This document shows positions 55,294 through 63,321 of a stretch of DNA of 64,000 bases, one piece after another (positions within the stretch are counted from its first letter, which is position 1; each line of letters begins with the position of its first letter). This DNA is from Mycobacterium sp. AT1 (GTDB lineage: Bacteria; Actinomycetota; Actinomycetes; Mycobacteriales; Mycobacteriaceae): NCBI RefSeq assembly GCF_002043095.1, contig NZ_MVOC01000064.1:1-64000 (forward strand). The letters run 5' to 3'. A program made the translations under genes and the position numbers. The notes under the pieces were generated by a model that made no database searches, had not been told where the DNA came from, and saw nothing but the letters and a program-made list of their open reading frames with translations.

Positions 55294-55866
55294 TTAGGCC
55301 GCGGAGCCCTTGAGCGCGTCGCGAGCCCGGTCGAGCAGCGACGCGAACGGGCCCACCGCGAAGTTGACGGCACCCGACTCGACGCCGGGGTGCGGGTGCG
55401 TTGGTGCGATCCGTTCGGCGAACACGACCGCGTCGGTCAGCTTCTTCAGCTCCTTGGCGTCGAGTTCCTCTTCGAGGCGTGGGAACTCCTCGGTCTCCTC
55501 CTTCTCGGCGTGCTGCAGGACCGCGGCTTGCAGGTGGATCAGCGCCTTGCTGAACTCGGCGGTGCCGCACTCGAGGTTCTCGATCTCGGCGAGCGCGACC
55601 TTGGAATCGTGCTCCTCCGCGAGCCGAGCGTCGACGATCGCGTCGCCGCCGTCGACCTTGCGGCGCACCCGCGGGTGCACCATCATCTCCTCGGCAGTTT
55701 CGTGGACGGCGAGCATCGTGCGCAGGGCGTCGAACGACTTCTGTTGTGTCGCAGCGTCGGCCGCGTCCAACGTCTCGACGAACAGTCGCTTGATGGCCTC
55801 GTGCTGCTCGGTCAGGAATGCGACGACATCCTGATTTGTGCTGATGGACCTGTCGTTGTTCGACAT
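55294..55866 (-). CDS. Hemerythrin HHE-domain protein
   Basis: This 190-residue protein has the hemerythrin four-helix bundle with a di-iron site: LTEQHEAIKRLF (first His), VHETAEEMMVHP (His and Glu), EEHDSKVALAEI (His and Glu/Asp) and LQHAEKEETEEFP (His, Glu). Mycobacterial members of this group influence redox and antibiotic responses. A C-terminal extension (FAVGPFASLLDRARDALKG) follows the bundle. It has its own gene context, with no evident operon partner. Confidence 0.92.
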   Translation of the reverse strand: MSNNDRSISTNQDVVAFLTEQHEAIKRLFVETLDAADAATQQKSFDALRTMLAVHETAEEMMVHPRVRRKVDGGDAIVDARLAEEHDSKVALAEIENLECGTAEFSKALIHLQAAVLQHAEKEETEEFPRLEEELDAKELKKLTDAVVFAERIAPTHPHPGVESGAVNFAVGPFASLLDRARDALKGSAA

Positions 55867-55990
55867 GCAAGTACCTCATCGATCGGACTGCGAATGGCGG
55901 CGCGCTGGGCTGAGCGCCTCGCCCATCGCTTACCCGACGGTCGAACCCGCGAAACGGCGACGGGGACGCGCCGGCGCCGATGCCGAAGCC

Positions 55991-56353
55991 TCAGTAGCGG
56001 TCGAGTTCGACGAGCCGCTCGTCGCTGATGCCGAAGTGATGAGCGATCTCGTGAAGCACGACGTGCTTGATCTCGCGGTGTAGCCGGTCCGGGTCGGCGG
56101 CGAAGAGGCGCACGAGCGGACCTCGGAAGATGCTGATCTTGTCGGGAAGGACTCCGCTGTACGCGCTGGTCCGTCGCGTCAGTGGGACACCTTGGTACAG
56201 GCCGAGCAATCGTTGTCCGTCGGGAGGCTCGTCTTCGACGACGATCTCGACGTTGCCCATCGCGGCAAGGAGTTCGGCGGGCAGCGAGTTCACCGCCTCG
56301 TCTATTGCCACGTCGAACGGGTCTTCGTACTCCGGCGCCGAGGTGTCGTCCAC
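55991..56353 (-). CDS. Small zincin-type metallopeptidase-family protein
   Basis: This 120-residue protein has HEIAHHFGISDERLVEL at the C-terminus, an HExxH zinc motif with a downstream acidic residue, and a DPFDVAIDEAVNSLPAELL start, the pattern of the short bacterial metallopeptidase family (DUF1025-like). The GTG at 56353 is chosen since it opens the conserved part; the open frame extends 37 codons further into the intergenic region. The function is unknown. It is divergent from the DUF1295 gene. Confidence 0.78.
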   Translation of the reverse strand: MDDTSAPEYEDPFDVAIDEAVNSLPAELLAAMGNVEIVVEDEPPDGQRLLGLYQGVPLTRRTSAYSGVLPDKISIFRGPLVRLFAADPDRLHREIKHVVLHEIAHHFGISDERLVELDRY

Positions 56354-56388
56354 GTCTTCGAGAGTGCCAGAACGACGAAGGCGACAAC

Positions 56389-56402
56389 TAGAACGTGTTA
56401 CA
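56389..56402. promoter_or_regulatory. KstR-like palindrome between the zincin and DUF1295 genes
   Basis: TAGAACGTGTTACA matches 12 of 14 positions of the mycobacterial KstR operator (TAGAACRYGTTCTA type): the central AAC-GT-GTT is intact and the right end deviates. It lies 31 bases upstream of the DUF1295 start, so sterol-responsive control of that pair is plausible. Confidence 0.5.
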
Positions 56403-56432
56403 TTTTTGGCTCTCCCGGAACCCGAGGGGCCA

Positions 56433-57311
56433 ATGAGTAAGACCCGATCACTGGCGATCGTCACCGTCGCCTACGTCATCGCCATCGGTGTCGGTGCGGC
56501 CTGGTTGGCGTGGGGACCCCGCACCGGTCAGCTCTGGTTGGACACCTTCGTGGCCGACCTGCTCGCCACCGTCGTGATCTTCGCGTTCAGTCGGGCCTAC
56601 CGGAACTCCAGCTTCTACGACGCCTACTGGAGCGTCATCCCGCCGCTGCTGCTGTTCTACTGGTGGAGTCAGGCCGGGCCGGGCGTCGACCAGCTGCGCT
56701 GCTGGCTCATCTCGATCGTGGTGGTGCTCTGGGCGATTCGTCTGACGGCCAACTGGGTCTACGCCTTCCCTGGTCTTCACCACGAGGACTGGCGTTACCC
56801 GATGTTCAAGCAGCGCGCGGGCCGCCTCGAGCCGGTTGCCGACCTGGTCGCCATCCACCTGATCCCGACGTGCCAGGTGTTCCTCGCCATGGTGCCGGCA
56901 TACGTCGCCGTCACCCGGCCCGGCCCGGGTCTCGCATGGCTCGGTTGGTTGGCGTTCGTCGTCGGGCTCGCCGCGGTCGCCCTGGAACTGGTGGCCGACG
57001 TCCAGATGCACCGCTTCGTGCGCCAGCGCCAACCGGGGGACGTGATGGACCGTGGCCTGTGGAGTTGGTCGCGGCATCCAAACTACTTCGGGGAGTTCAG
57101 CTTCTGGCTCGCCGTCGCCCTGTTCGGCATCGCGGCGGCGCCCGCCGACGCGTGGTGGCTGGTCCTCGGTGCGGTCGCGATCCTGGCGATGTTCCTCGGC
57201 GCCAGCATCCCCATGATGGAGACGCGCAGCCTCGAGCGGCGCCCCGCCTATCAGGGCGTGGTGGTACGGGTCTCGCGGTTCGTGCCATGGCCACCCAAGG
57301 CGGTGCGGTGA
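56433..57311 (+). CDS. DUF1295 membrane protein (steroid 5-alpha-reductase/ICMT-like)
   Basis: This 292-residue integral membrane protein has about six helices. The C-terminal SWSRHPNYFGEFSFWLAVALFG is the conserved DUF1295 motif shared with steroid 5-alpha-reductase and isoprenylcysteine methyltransferase folds. Such proteins reduce or methylate lipophilic substrates; which it does here is not visible. ATG 56433 has GAGGGG four bases upstream. The next gene overlaps its stop (GTGA), so the two form an operon, possibly under the KstR-like site. Confidence 0.85.
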   Translation: MSKTRSLAIVTVAYVIAIGVGAAWLAWGPRTGQLWLDTFVADLLATVVIFAFSRAYRNSSFYDAYWSVIPPLLLFYWWSQAGPGVDQLRCWLISIVVVLWAIRLTANWVYAFPGLHHEDWRYPMFKQRAGRLEPVADLVAIHLIPTCQVFLAMVPAYVAVTRPGPGLAWLGWLAFVVGLAAVALELVADVQMHRFVRQRQPGDVMDRGLWSWSRHPNYFGEFSFWLAVALFGIAAAPADAWWLVLGAVAILAMFLGASIPMMETRSLERRPAYQGVVVRVSRFVPWPPKAVR

Positions 57312-58417
57312 CCAGGAAGCGCGTCGTCGTCGCCGGACTCGGCGACAGCGGCATCCTCACCGCGATCCGACTGGCACCCCACGTCGACGTCGTCGGCATC
57401 TCGGCCAAACCAGCGCTGGTCAGCGGTCAGGAACTGGGCCTGCGGCTGAGCCGGCCCGACGACTGGGCGCGCGACTACGTGATCGGGTTCGACAGGTTCC
57501 GAGGGCTGGACGGGGTGCGTACCGTGCAGGGCACGCTCACCGGCGTCGACCCCGTCGCCCGCCGCGTCTTCCTCGACCGCGACGACGGCACGTCGGGAAC
57601 CGAAGACTATGACGCGCTGGTGATTTCGACCGGCGTGACGAACGGCTTCTGGCGCCGCCCGACGCTTCAGACCGCAGCCGACGTCGACGCCGACCTGCGC
57701 GCCGCGCACGACCGCATCGCCCGAGCCGAGTCCGTCGTCGTGATCGGCGGTGGCGCGGCGGCAGTCAGCAGCGCCGCCAACGTCGCACGGACGTGGCCGG
57801 ACAAGCGCGTCGACCTGTACCACCCGGGCGACCGCCCGCTGCCCGCACACCATCCCAGGGTTTGGAGTCACGTTCAGCGTCGGCTTCGCGACGTCGGAGT
57901 GGACGTGCACGGAGGCCACCGGGCCGTCGTGCCAGACGGTTTCGCGTGTGACGAGATCACCAGCGGGGCGGTGCAGTGGAGCACCGGGCAGCCGTCCGCC
58001 GCCGCGGACGCGGTGCTGTGGGCGATCGGCCGGGTAACCCCCAACACCGGCTGGTTGCCGTCGGACATGACCGATGACAACGGATTCGTCCGCGTGACGC
58101 CCGATCTCCGCGTGCCAGGACGGCCAGGTGTCTTCGCCGTCGGCGACGTCGCCGCCACTGACCCGCTGCGCAGTTCGGCCCGCAACCGGGCCGACGGCCT
58201 GCTGGCCCACAACATTCGAGCGGACTTCGCCGGCCAACCCCTGCGCACCTACCGGGCACCAAAGCGGCGTTGGGGTTCGGTGCTGGGACCCCAGCCCGAC
58301 GGGTTGGAGGTCTTCGCCCCAGGTGGTCGGGCCTTCCGATTCCCGGCGTGGTCGGTCGACCGGGTGCTGCAACCGCTGATCGTCCGAAGGGGCATCTACC
58401 GCGGCATCCGCAACTGA
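57308..58417 (+). CDS. FAD-dependent pyridine-nucleotide oxidoreductase (NDH-2/AIF like)
   Basis: This 369-residue protein has two dinucleotide folds: N-terminal VVVAGLGDSGILTAIRL for FAD and central VVVIGGGAAAVSSAANVA for NAD(P)H, plus the second FAD motif RPGVFAVGDVAATDPL. The layout is that of single-subunit NADH or rubredoxin-type reductases without a CxxC redox site. Coupling with the DUF1295 gene suggests it may deliver electrons to it. GTG 57308 is chosen for the four-base overlap; ATG 57287 is possible. Confidence 0.85.
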   Translation: MTRKRVVVAGLGDSGILTAIRLAPHVDVVGISAKPALVSGQELGLRLSRPDDWARDYVIGFDRFRGLDGVRTVQGTLTGVDPVARRVFLDRDDGTSGTEDYDALVISTGVTNGFWRRPTLQTAADVDADLRAAHDRIARAESVVVIGGGAAAVSSAANVARTWPDKRVDLYHPGDRPLPAHHPRVWSHVQRRLRDVGVDVHGGHRAVVPDGFACDEITSGAVQWSTGQPSAAADAVLWAIGRVTPNTGWLPSDMTDDNGFVRVTPDLRVPGRPGVFAVGDVAATDPLRSSARNRADGLLAHNIRADFAGQPLRTYRAPKRRWGSVLGPQPDGLEVFAPGGRAFRFPAWSVDRVLQPLIVRRGIYRGIRN

Positions 58418-58424
58418 CCCACGG

Positions 58425-59093
58425 TCAGCCGAGCCGGATGCAGGCCTGGATGCCGTCGCCCACCGGGAGCTTGACCGACAGATATCCGTTCTCGGGGTCT
58501 CCGAGGTGAGCCAGCAGCGGGCCGTGAACGTCACTGCCCCAATCCATGTCGACGTCGTCGACCAGAATTAGCGATCCCGGGCGCAGTGACGGCTCCAGCA
58601 GTCGGAGCACCGGCAACGCCAAGTCCGGCCAGCCGTCCAGCAAGACCAGATCGACGACCTCTGGCACGTCGACGAGTGTCTCGAGAGCGTCGCCGGCGCG
58701 CAGGTCGATCAGGTCGGACACTCCGGCCTCGACGAAGTTGCGTTGAGCCGCAACGGCTTTGTCGTGTTGCAGCTCGGTGCCGATGACCGTGCCGCCGCCG
58801 TTGTCGCGCACGGCGCTGGCCAGGTGGATGGTGGAGACGCCGAACGAGGTGCCGTACTCGACGACGGTGCGGGCGCCGGTGGCGCGTGCCAGCAGATATA
58901 GCAGCGCGCCGCCCTCGGATGACACGGACATGTACACGTCCTTGAACAGCTCCGCGCGTTGCCCGGCGCTGAGGTGGGCCGGGAACCCGTCCACCCCGGT
59001 ATCGGCGAATGCCTGCGGGTCGTGCTCCTCTTCTGCTGACAACAAGCGTTGCAGCACAACGGAAACCGGTTCGGAATGCAAGGTTGACGTCAT
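58425..59093 (-). CDS. Class I SAM-dependent O-methyltransferase
   Basis: This 222-residue protein belongs to the cation-dependent caffeoyl-CoA/catechol O-methyltransferase-like family. SAM motif VVEYGTSFGVSTIHLA is near residue 78, then GTVIGTELQ, and the metal/catalytic region DLVLLDGWPDLALPVLRLL and LILVDDVDMDWG with the expected aspartates. The substrate is unknown. It is divergent from a LysR-type regulator gene, which is a common arrangement for a regulator and its target. Confidence 0.88.
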   Translation of the reverse strand: MTSTLHSEPVSVVLQRLLSAEEEHDPQAFADTGVDGFPAHLSAGQRAELFKDVYMSVSSEGGALLYLLARATGARTVVEYGTSFGVSTIHLASAVRDNGGGTVIGTELQHDKAVAAQRNFVEAGVSDLIDLRAGDALETLVDVPEVVDLVLLDGWPDLALPVLRLLEPSLRPGSLILVDDVDMDWGSDVHGPLLAHLGDPENGYLSVKLPVGDGIQACIRLG

Positions 59094-59165
59094 GGCGGTG
59101 GAACCTCTCTCGTGGTGGCGAGACCAAACGTACGATCGAGGTGAGTTGCAGTCCAGTGCATGTTT

Positions 59166-59182
59166 GATAAGGAATGATTATC
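59166..59182. promoter_or_regulatory. LysR-type palindrome at the regulator start
   Basis: GATAA and TTATC flank a seven-base centre, with further outer matches (TT/AA). The palindrome ends four bases before the LysR ATG at 59187, so it overlaps the ribosome site. It suits autorepression and shared control of the divergent methyltransferase. Confidence 0.5.
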
Positions 59183-59186
59183 CAAG

Positions 59187-60086
59187 ATGGAATCCGGTCT
59201 CGACCTGAACCTGTTCGTCGCCCTCGACGCGCTCCTCGACGAGGGCAGCGTCAGCGGGGCCGCGCAGAGGCTGCACACCTCCGCTCCCGCAATGAGCCGG
59301 ACTCTCGCCAGGCTGCGTCGCATGTTCGACGATCCGATCCTGGTGCGGGCAGGCCGCGTGATGGTGCCGACCCCGCGGGCGCTGGCGATGAAGAGCCGGG
59401 TGCACGAACTCGTCGAGCGGGGCCGTGGCTTGCTGGGGCCCGAGGAGCAGCCGGAACCGGCCACCCTGCGCCGTACCTTCTCGGTGCAGATGGGCGACCT
59501 GCTGTCGCACACGATCGGCGCCCGACTGGTGTCTCGAATTCGGGGGGAGGCACCGGGCGTCACGCTGCGCTTCGTCGGCGACAGCCACGAGGACACCGAC
59601 GCGCTGCGAGACGGCAGCGTCGACGTCGAAGTCGGACAGATACCGCGGATCCACCCGGAGACCCACATCGAGCCACTGTTCTCCGACCGGATGGTCGGCG
59701 TCGTGCGGGCAGGCCACGAGCTCGCCGGCAAGCGGGTCACGCTGAAGCGCTTCGCCGCCGCCGAGCACGTCGTGTCGTCACGGCGTGGGCGCCTCACCGG
59801 ACCGATCGACGGCCTGCTCGCCGAGCACGGGCTGCGGCGTCGCGTCGCCGTCTGCACCCCGACTGCGCTCGCGTCGCTGCATCTCGTTCACAGCAGCGAC
59901 CTCGTCGGCATCACCGCGCTGGTGATCTCCCGCACGACGCTGGCCGCGCTCGAGCTCAGCACCTTCGAGATCCCCCTGGACTTGCCGACGCTTGATCTGA
60001 GCCTGGCGTGGCATCCGCGATACGACGCCGACGGCGCGCACCAATGGTTGCGGCAGTGCATTAGGGACGCATTTTCAGGCGTGTAG
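59187..60086 (+). CDS. LysR-family transcriptional regulator
   Basis: This is a 299-residue LTTR. The N-terminal winged helix reads LDLNLFVALDALLDEGSVSGAAQRL followed by SAPAMSRTLARLRR and DDPILVRAGRVMVPT; the effector domain follows (FSVQMGDLLSHTI...). Starting at ATG 59187 gives the usual MExxLDLNLF opening. The likely target is the divergent O-methyltransferase. The effector is unknown. Confidence 0.92.
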   Translation: MESGLDLNLFVALDALLDEGSVSGAAQRLHTSAPAMSRTLARLRRMFDDPILVRAGRVMVPTPRALAMKSRVHELVERGRGLLGPEEQPEPATLRRTFSVQMGDLLSHTIGARLVSRIRGEAPGVTLRFVGDSHEDTDALRDGSVDVEVGQIPRIHPETHIEPLFSDRMVGVVRAGHELAGKRVTLKRFAAAEHVVSSRRGRLTGPIDGLLAEHGLRRRVAVCTPTALASLHLVHSSDLVGITALVISRTTLAALELSTFEIPLDLPTLDLSLAWHPRYDADGAHQWLRQCIRDAFSGV

Positions 60087-60358
60087 CTAAAGCCTCGGAT
60101 AACGATTCGGTCACGCGCTTCCGGGCGGTAAATCACGATCAATTAAGAGTTCGGCGCCAACTCTGAAGATCGACTCCGGGCGCGCCGCCGAATTTCGCCG
60201 GATTGTTGCCCATTTCACGCCGAGTCCACGTAACGCCTGGCAGGGCATTCGCGAGGGGCTCGGCATAGCCAACTGGTCGTCTCCCATGCGCTGCGTACCG
60301 TGGAATTCGGGTCGAGTACACGGCTCGTTCACACGAGACTCCCGAGGGGAAATCGATC
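60087..60358. other. Intergenic stretch with one short inverted repeat
   Basis: These 272 bases carry no convincing gene. AGAGTT (60146-60151) and AACTCT (60159-60164) form a small hairpin around CGGCGCC that may end the LysR transcript. I see no IdeR-like box here, although the next gene is a haemophore-type protein. Confidence 0.5.
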
Positions 60359-60766
60359 ATGAAATTCAGTGGTAAGTCGTCGACGTCCATGCGTCGTGGA
60401 ACCGTCGGCATGGTGGCTGGCGGATTGTTCGCCGGAGTCGCCGCGGCGACCATCGCGGCCCCGGCTGCGTCAGCCGCACCGGACTGCAGCGGCCAGGGCG
60501 TCGCCAACACCGTCAGCTCGGTCACGGGCTCGGCCCGCGACTACCTGCGCGCCCACCCGGGTGCCGACCAGGTGCTCTCCGCGGCGCGCAACCAGCCGCG
60601 CGAGGAGGCAGCCGCCAACATTCGGAACTACTTCACGGCCAACTCGCAGGAGTACTACGAATTGCGCGGCATCATCGCCCCGATCGGCGACACACAGCGG
60701 ACGTGCAACGTCTCCGTGCTGCCACCGGACCTGGAATCGGCCTACGCCGAGTTCATGGCCGGCTGA
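60359..60766 (+). CDS. Secreted haemophore-like protein (mycobacterial MHB domain)
   Basis: This 135-residue protein has a signal peptide (basic MKFSGKSSTSMRR, hydrophobic core, cleavage after SAA). The mature part carries a cysteine pair (PDCSGQG ... RTCNVS) enclosing helices with VTGSARDYLRAHPGADQVL and NIRNYFTANSQEYYELRGI, the pattern of the mycobacterial haem-binding haemophore family. Such proteins collect haem outside the cell. GAGGGGA precedes ATG 60359. It is alone in its unit, with no nearby haem permease. Confidence 0.85.
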   Translation: MKFSGKSSTSMRRGTVGMVAGGLFAGVAAATIAAPAASAAPDCSGQGVANTVSSVTGSARDYLRAHPGADQVLSAARNQPREEAAANIRNYFTANSQEYYELRGIIAPIGDTQRTCNVSVLPPDLESAYAEFMAG

Positions 60767-60888
60767 CGCGCCTCGCCGACGAACCGCGGCCACGGGCATC
60801 CAGCGGGTGCTCCGCGGCCGCGACCTGGACCGCGCCGAACGGCTAAGACCAAACCGTCAGCGCGGACGCCACAGCAGGTGCGAAGGTG

Positions 60889-62208
60889 TCAGGCACGACC
60901 GCCGGGACTCCACGAAACCGACAGCCGCTTGATCCCGTGGACGAAGGCCGATCTCAGACGCGCAGCATCCTCCGTCACCACGATGTCCGGAACTTGGGCC
61001 TTCAATTCGTGGAACACCGCCGCTATTTCCCGCCGGGCGAGGTTCGCTCCCAGACAGAAGTGGGCACCGCCGCCGCCGTACCCCATGTGTGGGTTCGGGT
61101 CTCTAAGCACGTCGAACTTCCACGGCTCGGTGAATCTCCTTTCGTCGCGGTTGGCGGACGAGTACCACAACGCAACCTTGTCCCCGGCCCTCATGCGTAC
61201 GCCGCTGAGCTCGACATCCTCTGACAGCGTGCGGCGCATGTACCTCACTGGCGTGCTCCATCGCACGATTTCCTCGACGGCGGTCCTCCGATGGGCCTCG
61301 AAATCTCCCCACCACGCCTGGCGCTGCTCGGGATGGCGCGTCAGAGCCAATAGGCCGTGACTGGTGGCGTGCCGGGTGGTTTCGTTGCCGGCAATGGCGA
61401 GCAGTATGAAGAACGAGGCGATCTCGCCAGAGGACAATCGCTCACCGTCGACCTCGGCCTGCACCAGGCTGGTCGTCAGATCGCGTTTCGGATTACGGCG
61501 ACGGTCCTCGGCAAGGCCTTTGCCGTAAGTGCCCATCGAGATCACGGCGGCGTTGCACTGGTCGCGGCTCGGTGTCACGTCGCGGTCGCCAACGCCCATC
61601 ATGAGGTTGGTCCAGTCGAAGATCGCGCCATGGTCGGCTTCCGGGACCCCCATCATGTCGCAAATCACCTGCAGCGGAAGAGGTGCCGCCACCTCGGAGA
61701 CGAACTCGCCAACACCGTCTCGATGCCTGCTCACCATCGCGGCCACCAAGCTCCGTGCGCGTTCAAGCACGGCGTCCTCGGTGCGAGCCAGGACGGTCGG
61801 CGTGAATGCCCGACTGACGATCGAGCGCAGCCGGTGATGCCGGGGATCGTCGAGATTGATCATCGACTCCACGTATCCGGCGATTTCCGTCGACGGCTGG
61901 TCGGTCAGCACGGTAGTGGGTGCAGATCTGAAGAGTTCGGGATTTCGACTGGCGAACCGTACGTCGGCATGTGTCGTCAGTGCCCAGAAGCCCTTGCCGA
62001 CCGACCGTCCACTCCGGCCCGTCTCCGGGAAGAACGCAATGGGAGCCTCGCGGCGCAAGGTCGCAAATGCGCCGTCGTGAAAGTCGTCGTCGAGATCCCA
62101 GTGCGCCGACGAACCGAGCCCGACGTCGGCCAACGCAACGTCTGGCGGCGGCTGTCCATTTAGACGCGCAATCAGGCCAACGGGTTTGGCTGCTCGCGAC
62201 GACGCCAT
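60889..62208 (-). CDS. Cytochrome P450
   Basis: This is a 439-residue P450. The I-helix AGNETTRH is at 273-280, the ExxR motif in EEIVR at 312-316, and the haem-binding GYGGGGAHFCLGANLARRE has the ligand Cys385. The N-terminus has no membrane helix, as usual for actinobacterial P450s. The PRHHRLRSIVSRAFTP helix C region and general pattern resemble the CYP125/CYP142/CYP124 group, which hydroxylates sterol or lipid side chains, but the subfamily cannot be fixed by eye. No ferredoxin gene is adjacent. It shares an upstream region with the PPOX gene. Confidence 0.93.
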   Translation of the reverse strand: MASSRAAKPVGLIARLNGQPPPDVALADVGLGSSAHWDLDDDFHDGAFATLRREAPIAFFPETGRSGRSVGKGFWALTTHADVRFASRNPELFRSAPTTVLTDQPSTEIAGYVESMINLDDPRHHRLRSIVSRAFTPTVLARTEDAVLERARSLVAAMVSRHRDGVGEFVSEVAAPLPLQVICDMMGVPEADHGAIFDWTNLMMGVGDRDVTPSRDQCNAAVISMGTYGKGLAEDRRRNPKRDLTTSLVQAEVDGERLSSGEIASFFILLAIAGNETTRHATSHGLLALTRHPEQRQAWWGDFEAHRRTAVEEIVRWSTPVRYMRRTLSEDVELSGVRMRAGDKVALWYSSANRDERRFTEPWKFDVLRDPNPHMGYGGGGAHFCLGANLARREIAAVFHELKAQVPDIVVTEDAARLRSAFVHGIKRLSVSWSPGGRA

Positions 62209-62350
62209 CAGGTGGTCGCTCGGCGACGCCCGCGCCGCGGCACGGCCTGTGAATACAAGCTACGGATCGGCATTCGCACTCCCTACGTCGACGTCGCCTA
62301 CGTAGCTCGTAACGCCCCGCGCGGCAGTGCATGTGACGTAGTTGGCAGAC

Positions 62351-62366
62351 CGTGACGTAGCTCACC
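62351..62366. promoter_or_regulatory. CRP-like palindrome between the P450 and PPOX genes
   Basis: CGTGACGTAGCTCACC contains GTGA-N6-TCAC, matching the mycobacterial CRP (Rv3676-type) half-sites. A second GTGACGTAG starts 19 bases earlier (62333), so the 9-base word is repeated. The site lies 143 bases from the P450 start and 87 bases from the PPOX start. Confidence 0.55.
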
Positions 62367-62452
62367 CACCGCGCCCGGCCACGTGCCGAGTTGGCTTCCA
62401 TGGGCTCACTCCCCCCGGAATAGTGTGTGGCCGGTCACCGGTTGGGGTGGAC

Positions 62453-62884
62453 ATGACGATCTCATCGTTCAACCCGCGAACCCTGCTGGCCGACGCGAAA
62501 CTCGGCGTGCTGGCCACCATCAAGGCCAACGGTCTGCCGCAACTCTCGCCGGTCACCCCGTTCTACGACCAGGCCGCCGACGTCGTCTACGTCTCGATGA
62601 CCGAGGGACGCGCCAAGACCGCCAACCTACGACGTGATCCACGCGCCGCGCTCGAGGTGACCAGCGCCGACGGTTGGTCGTGGGCCACGGCCGAGGGCAC
62701 GGTGACGCTCACCGGGCCGGGCACCGACCCCCAGGGCCCCGAGGTGGAGGCGCTCGTCGACTACTATCGCGCCGCAGCGGGGGAGCATCCGGACTGGGAC
62801 GAATACCGGTCGGTGATGGTGTCGGATCGGCGCGTGTTGATGGCGCTTGCGATCGAGAAGGTCTACGGCGAAGCGATTCGCTAG
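62453..62884 (+). CDS. PPOX-class F420-dependent oxidoreductase (pyridoxamine oxidase fold)
   Basis: This 143-residue split-barrel protein has LGVLATIKANGLPQLSPVTPFYD and VYVSMTEGRAKTANLRRDPRAAL, the landmarks of the F420-dependent PPOX branch in mycobacteria. ATG 62453 is chosen because GGGGTGG precedes it and the product then starts at the conserved N-terminus. The substrate is unknown. Its TAG stop overlaps the stop of the convergent SRPBCC gene in a CTAG palindrome. Confidence 0.87.
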   Translation: MTISSFNPRTLLADAKLGVLATIKANGLPQLSPVTPFYDQAADVVYVSMTEGRAKTANLRRDPRAALEVTSADGWSWATAEGTVTLTGPGTDPQGPEVEALVDYYRAAAGEHPDWDEYRSVMVSDRRVLMALAIEKVYGEAIR

Positions 62885-63312
62885 CCGTAGAGCTCTTCGA
62901 ACTTCTTGATCGACTTCTCGATGTCGCCCTTGACGGCGCGGGCGGCCGCCATGCCGATCGGGCCGAACAGAGGCGCCCCGCCGAGGTCGATCTTCAGCTT
63001 GAACTCGCATGCGTTGGACAGCGGCTTGACCGTCATCCGCAACGCGTACTTGGTGCCGCCAAGGCCCTCGCCAGTGATGCTCATCAGCTGGGGCGGGTCG
63101 TACTCCTTGATCGTCCAGGTGACGCGGTTGCGCATGCCCTTGGCGCCCGCGACGCCGACGAGGGTGGTGCCCACGGCGAGTTCGTCGGGCAGATCGCTGC
63201 GCCAGCCCTGATGCATCGTCAACCAGTCCCCCAGGGAGGACAGGTCGGAGACGTGCGACCACGCCTCCTCCGGGCTGATGGACAGTTTGCGGGACAGCTC
63301 GACTTTGGCCAC
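62881..63312 (-). CDS. SRPBCC (START-like) ligand-binding protein
   Basis: This 143-residue protein of the polyketide-cyclase/START-like superfamily begins AKVELSRKLSISPEEAWSHVSDLSSLGDWL and ends with the long helix KGDIEKSIKKFEELYG that covers the ligand cavity. It resembles Rv0910-type proteins of mycobacteria. The GTG start is nine bases past the stop of the next minus-strand gene upstream. The ligand is unknown. Confidence 0.85.
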   Translation of the reverse strand: MAKVELSRKLSISPEEAWSHVSDLSSLGDWLTMHQGWRSDLPDELAVGTTLVGVAGAKGMRNRVTWTIKEYDPPQLMSITGEGLGGTKYALRMTVKPLSNACEFKLKIDLGGAPLFGPIGMAAARAVKGDIEKSIKKFEELYG

Positions 63313-63321
63313 CCGCTCAGG

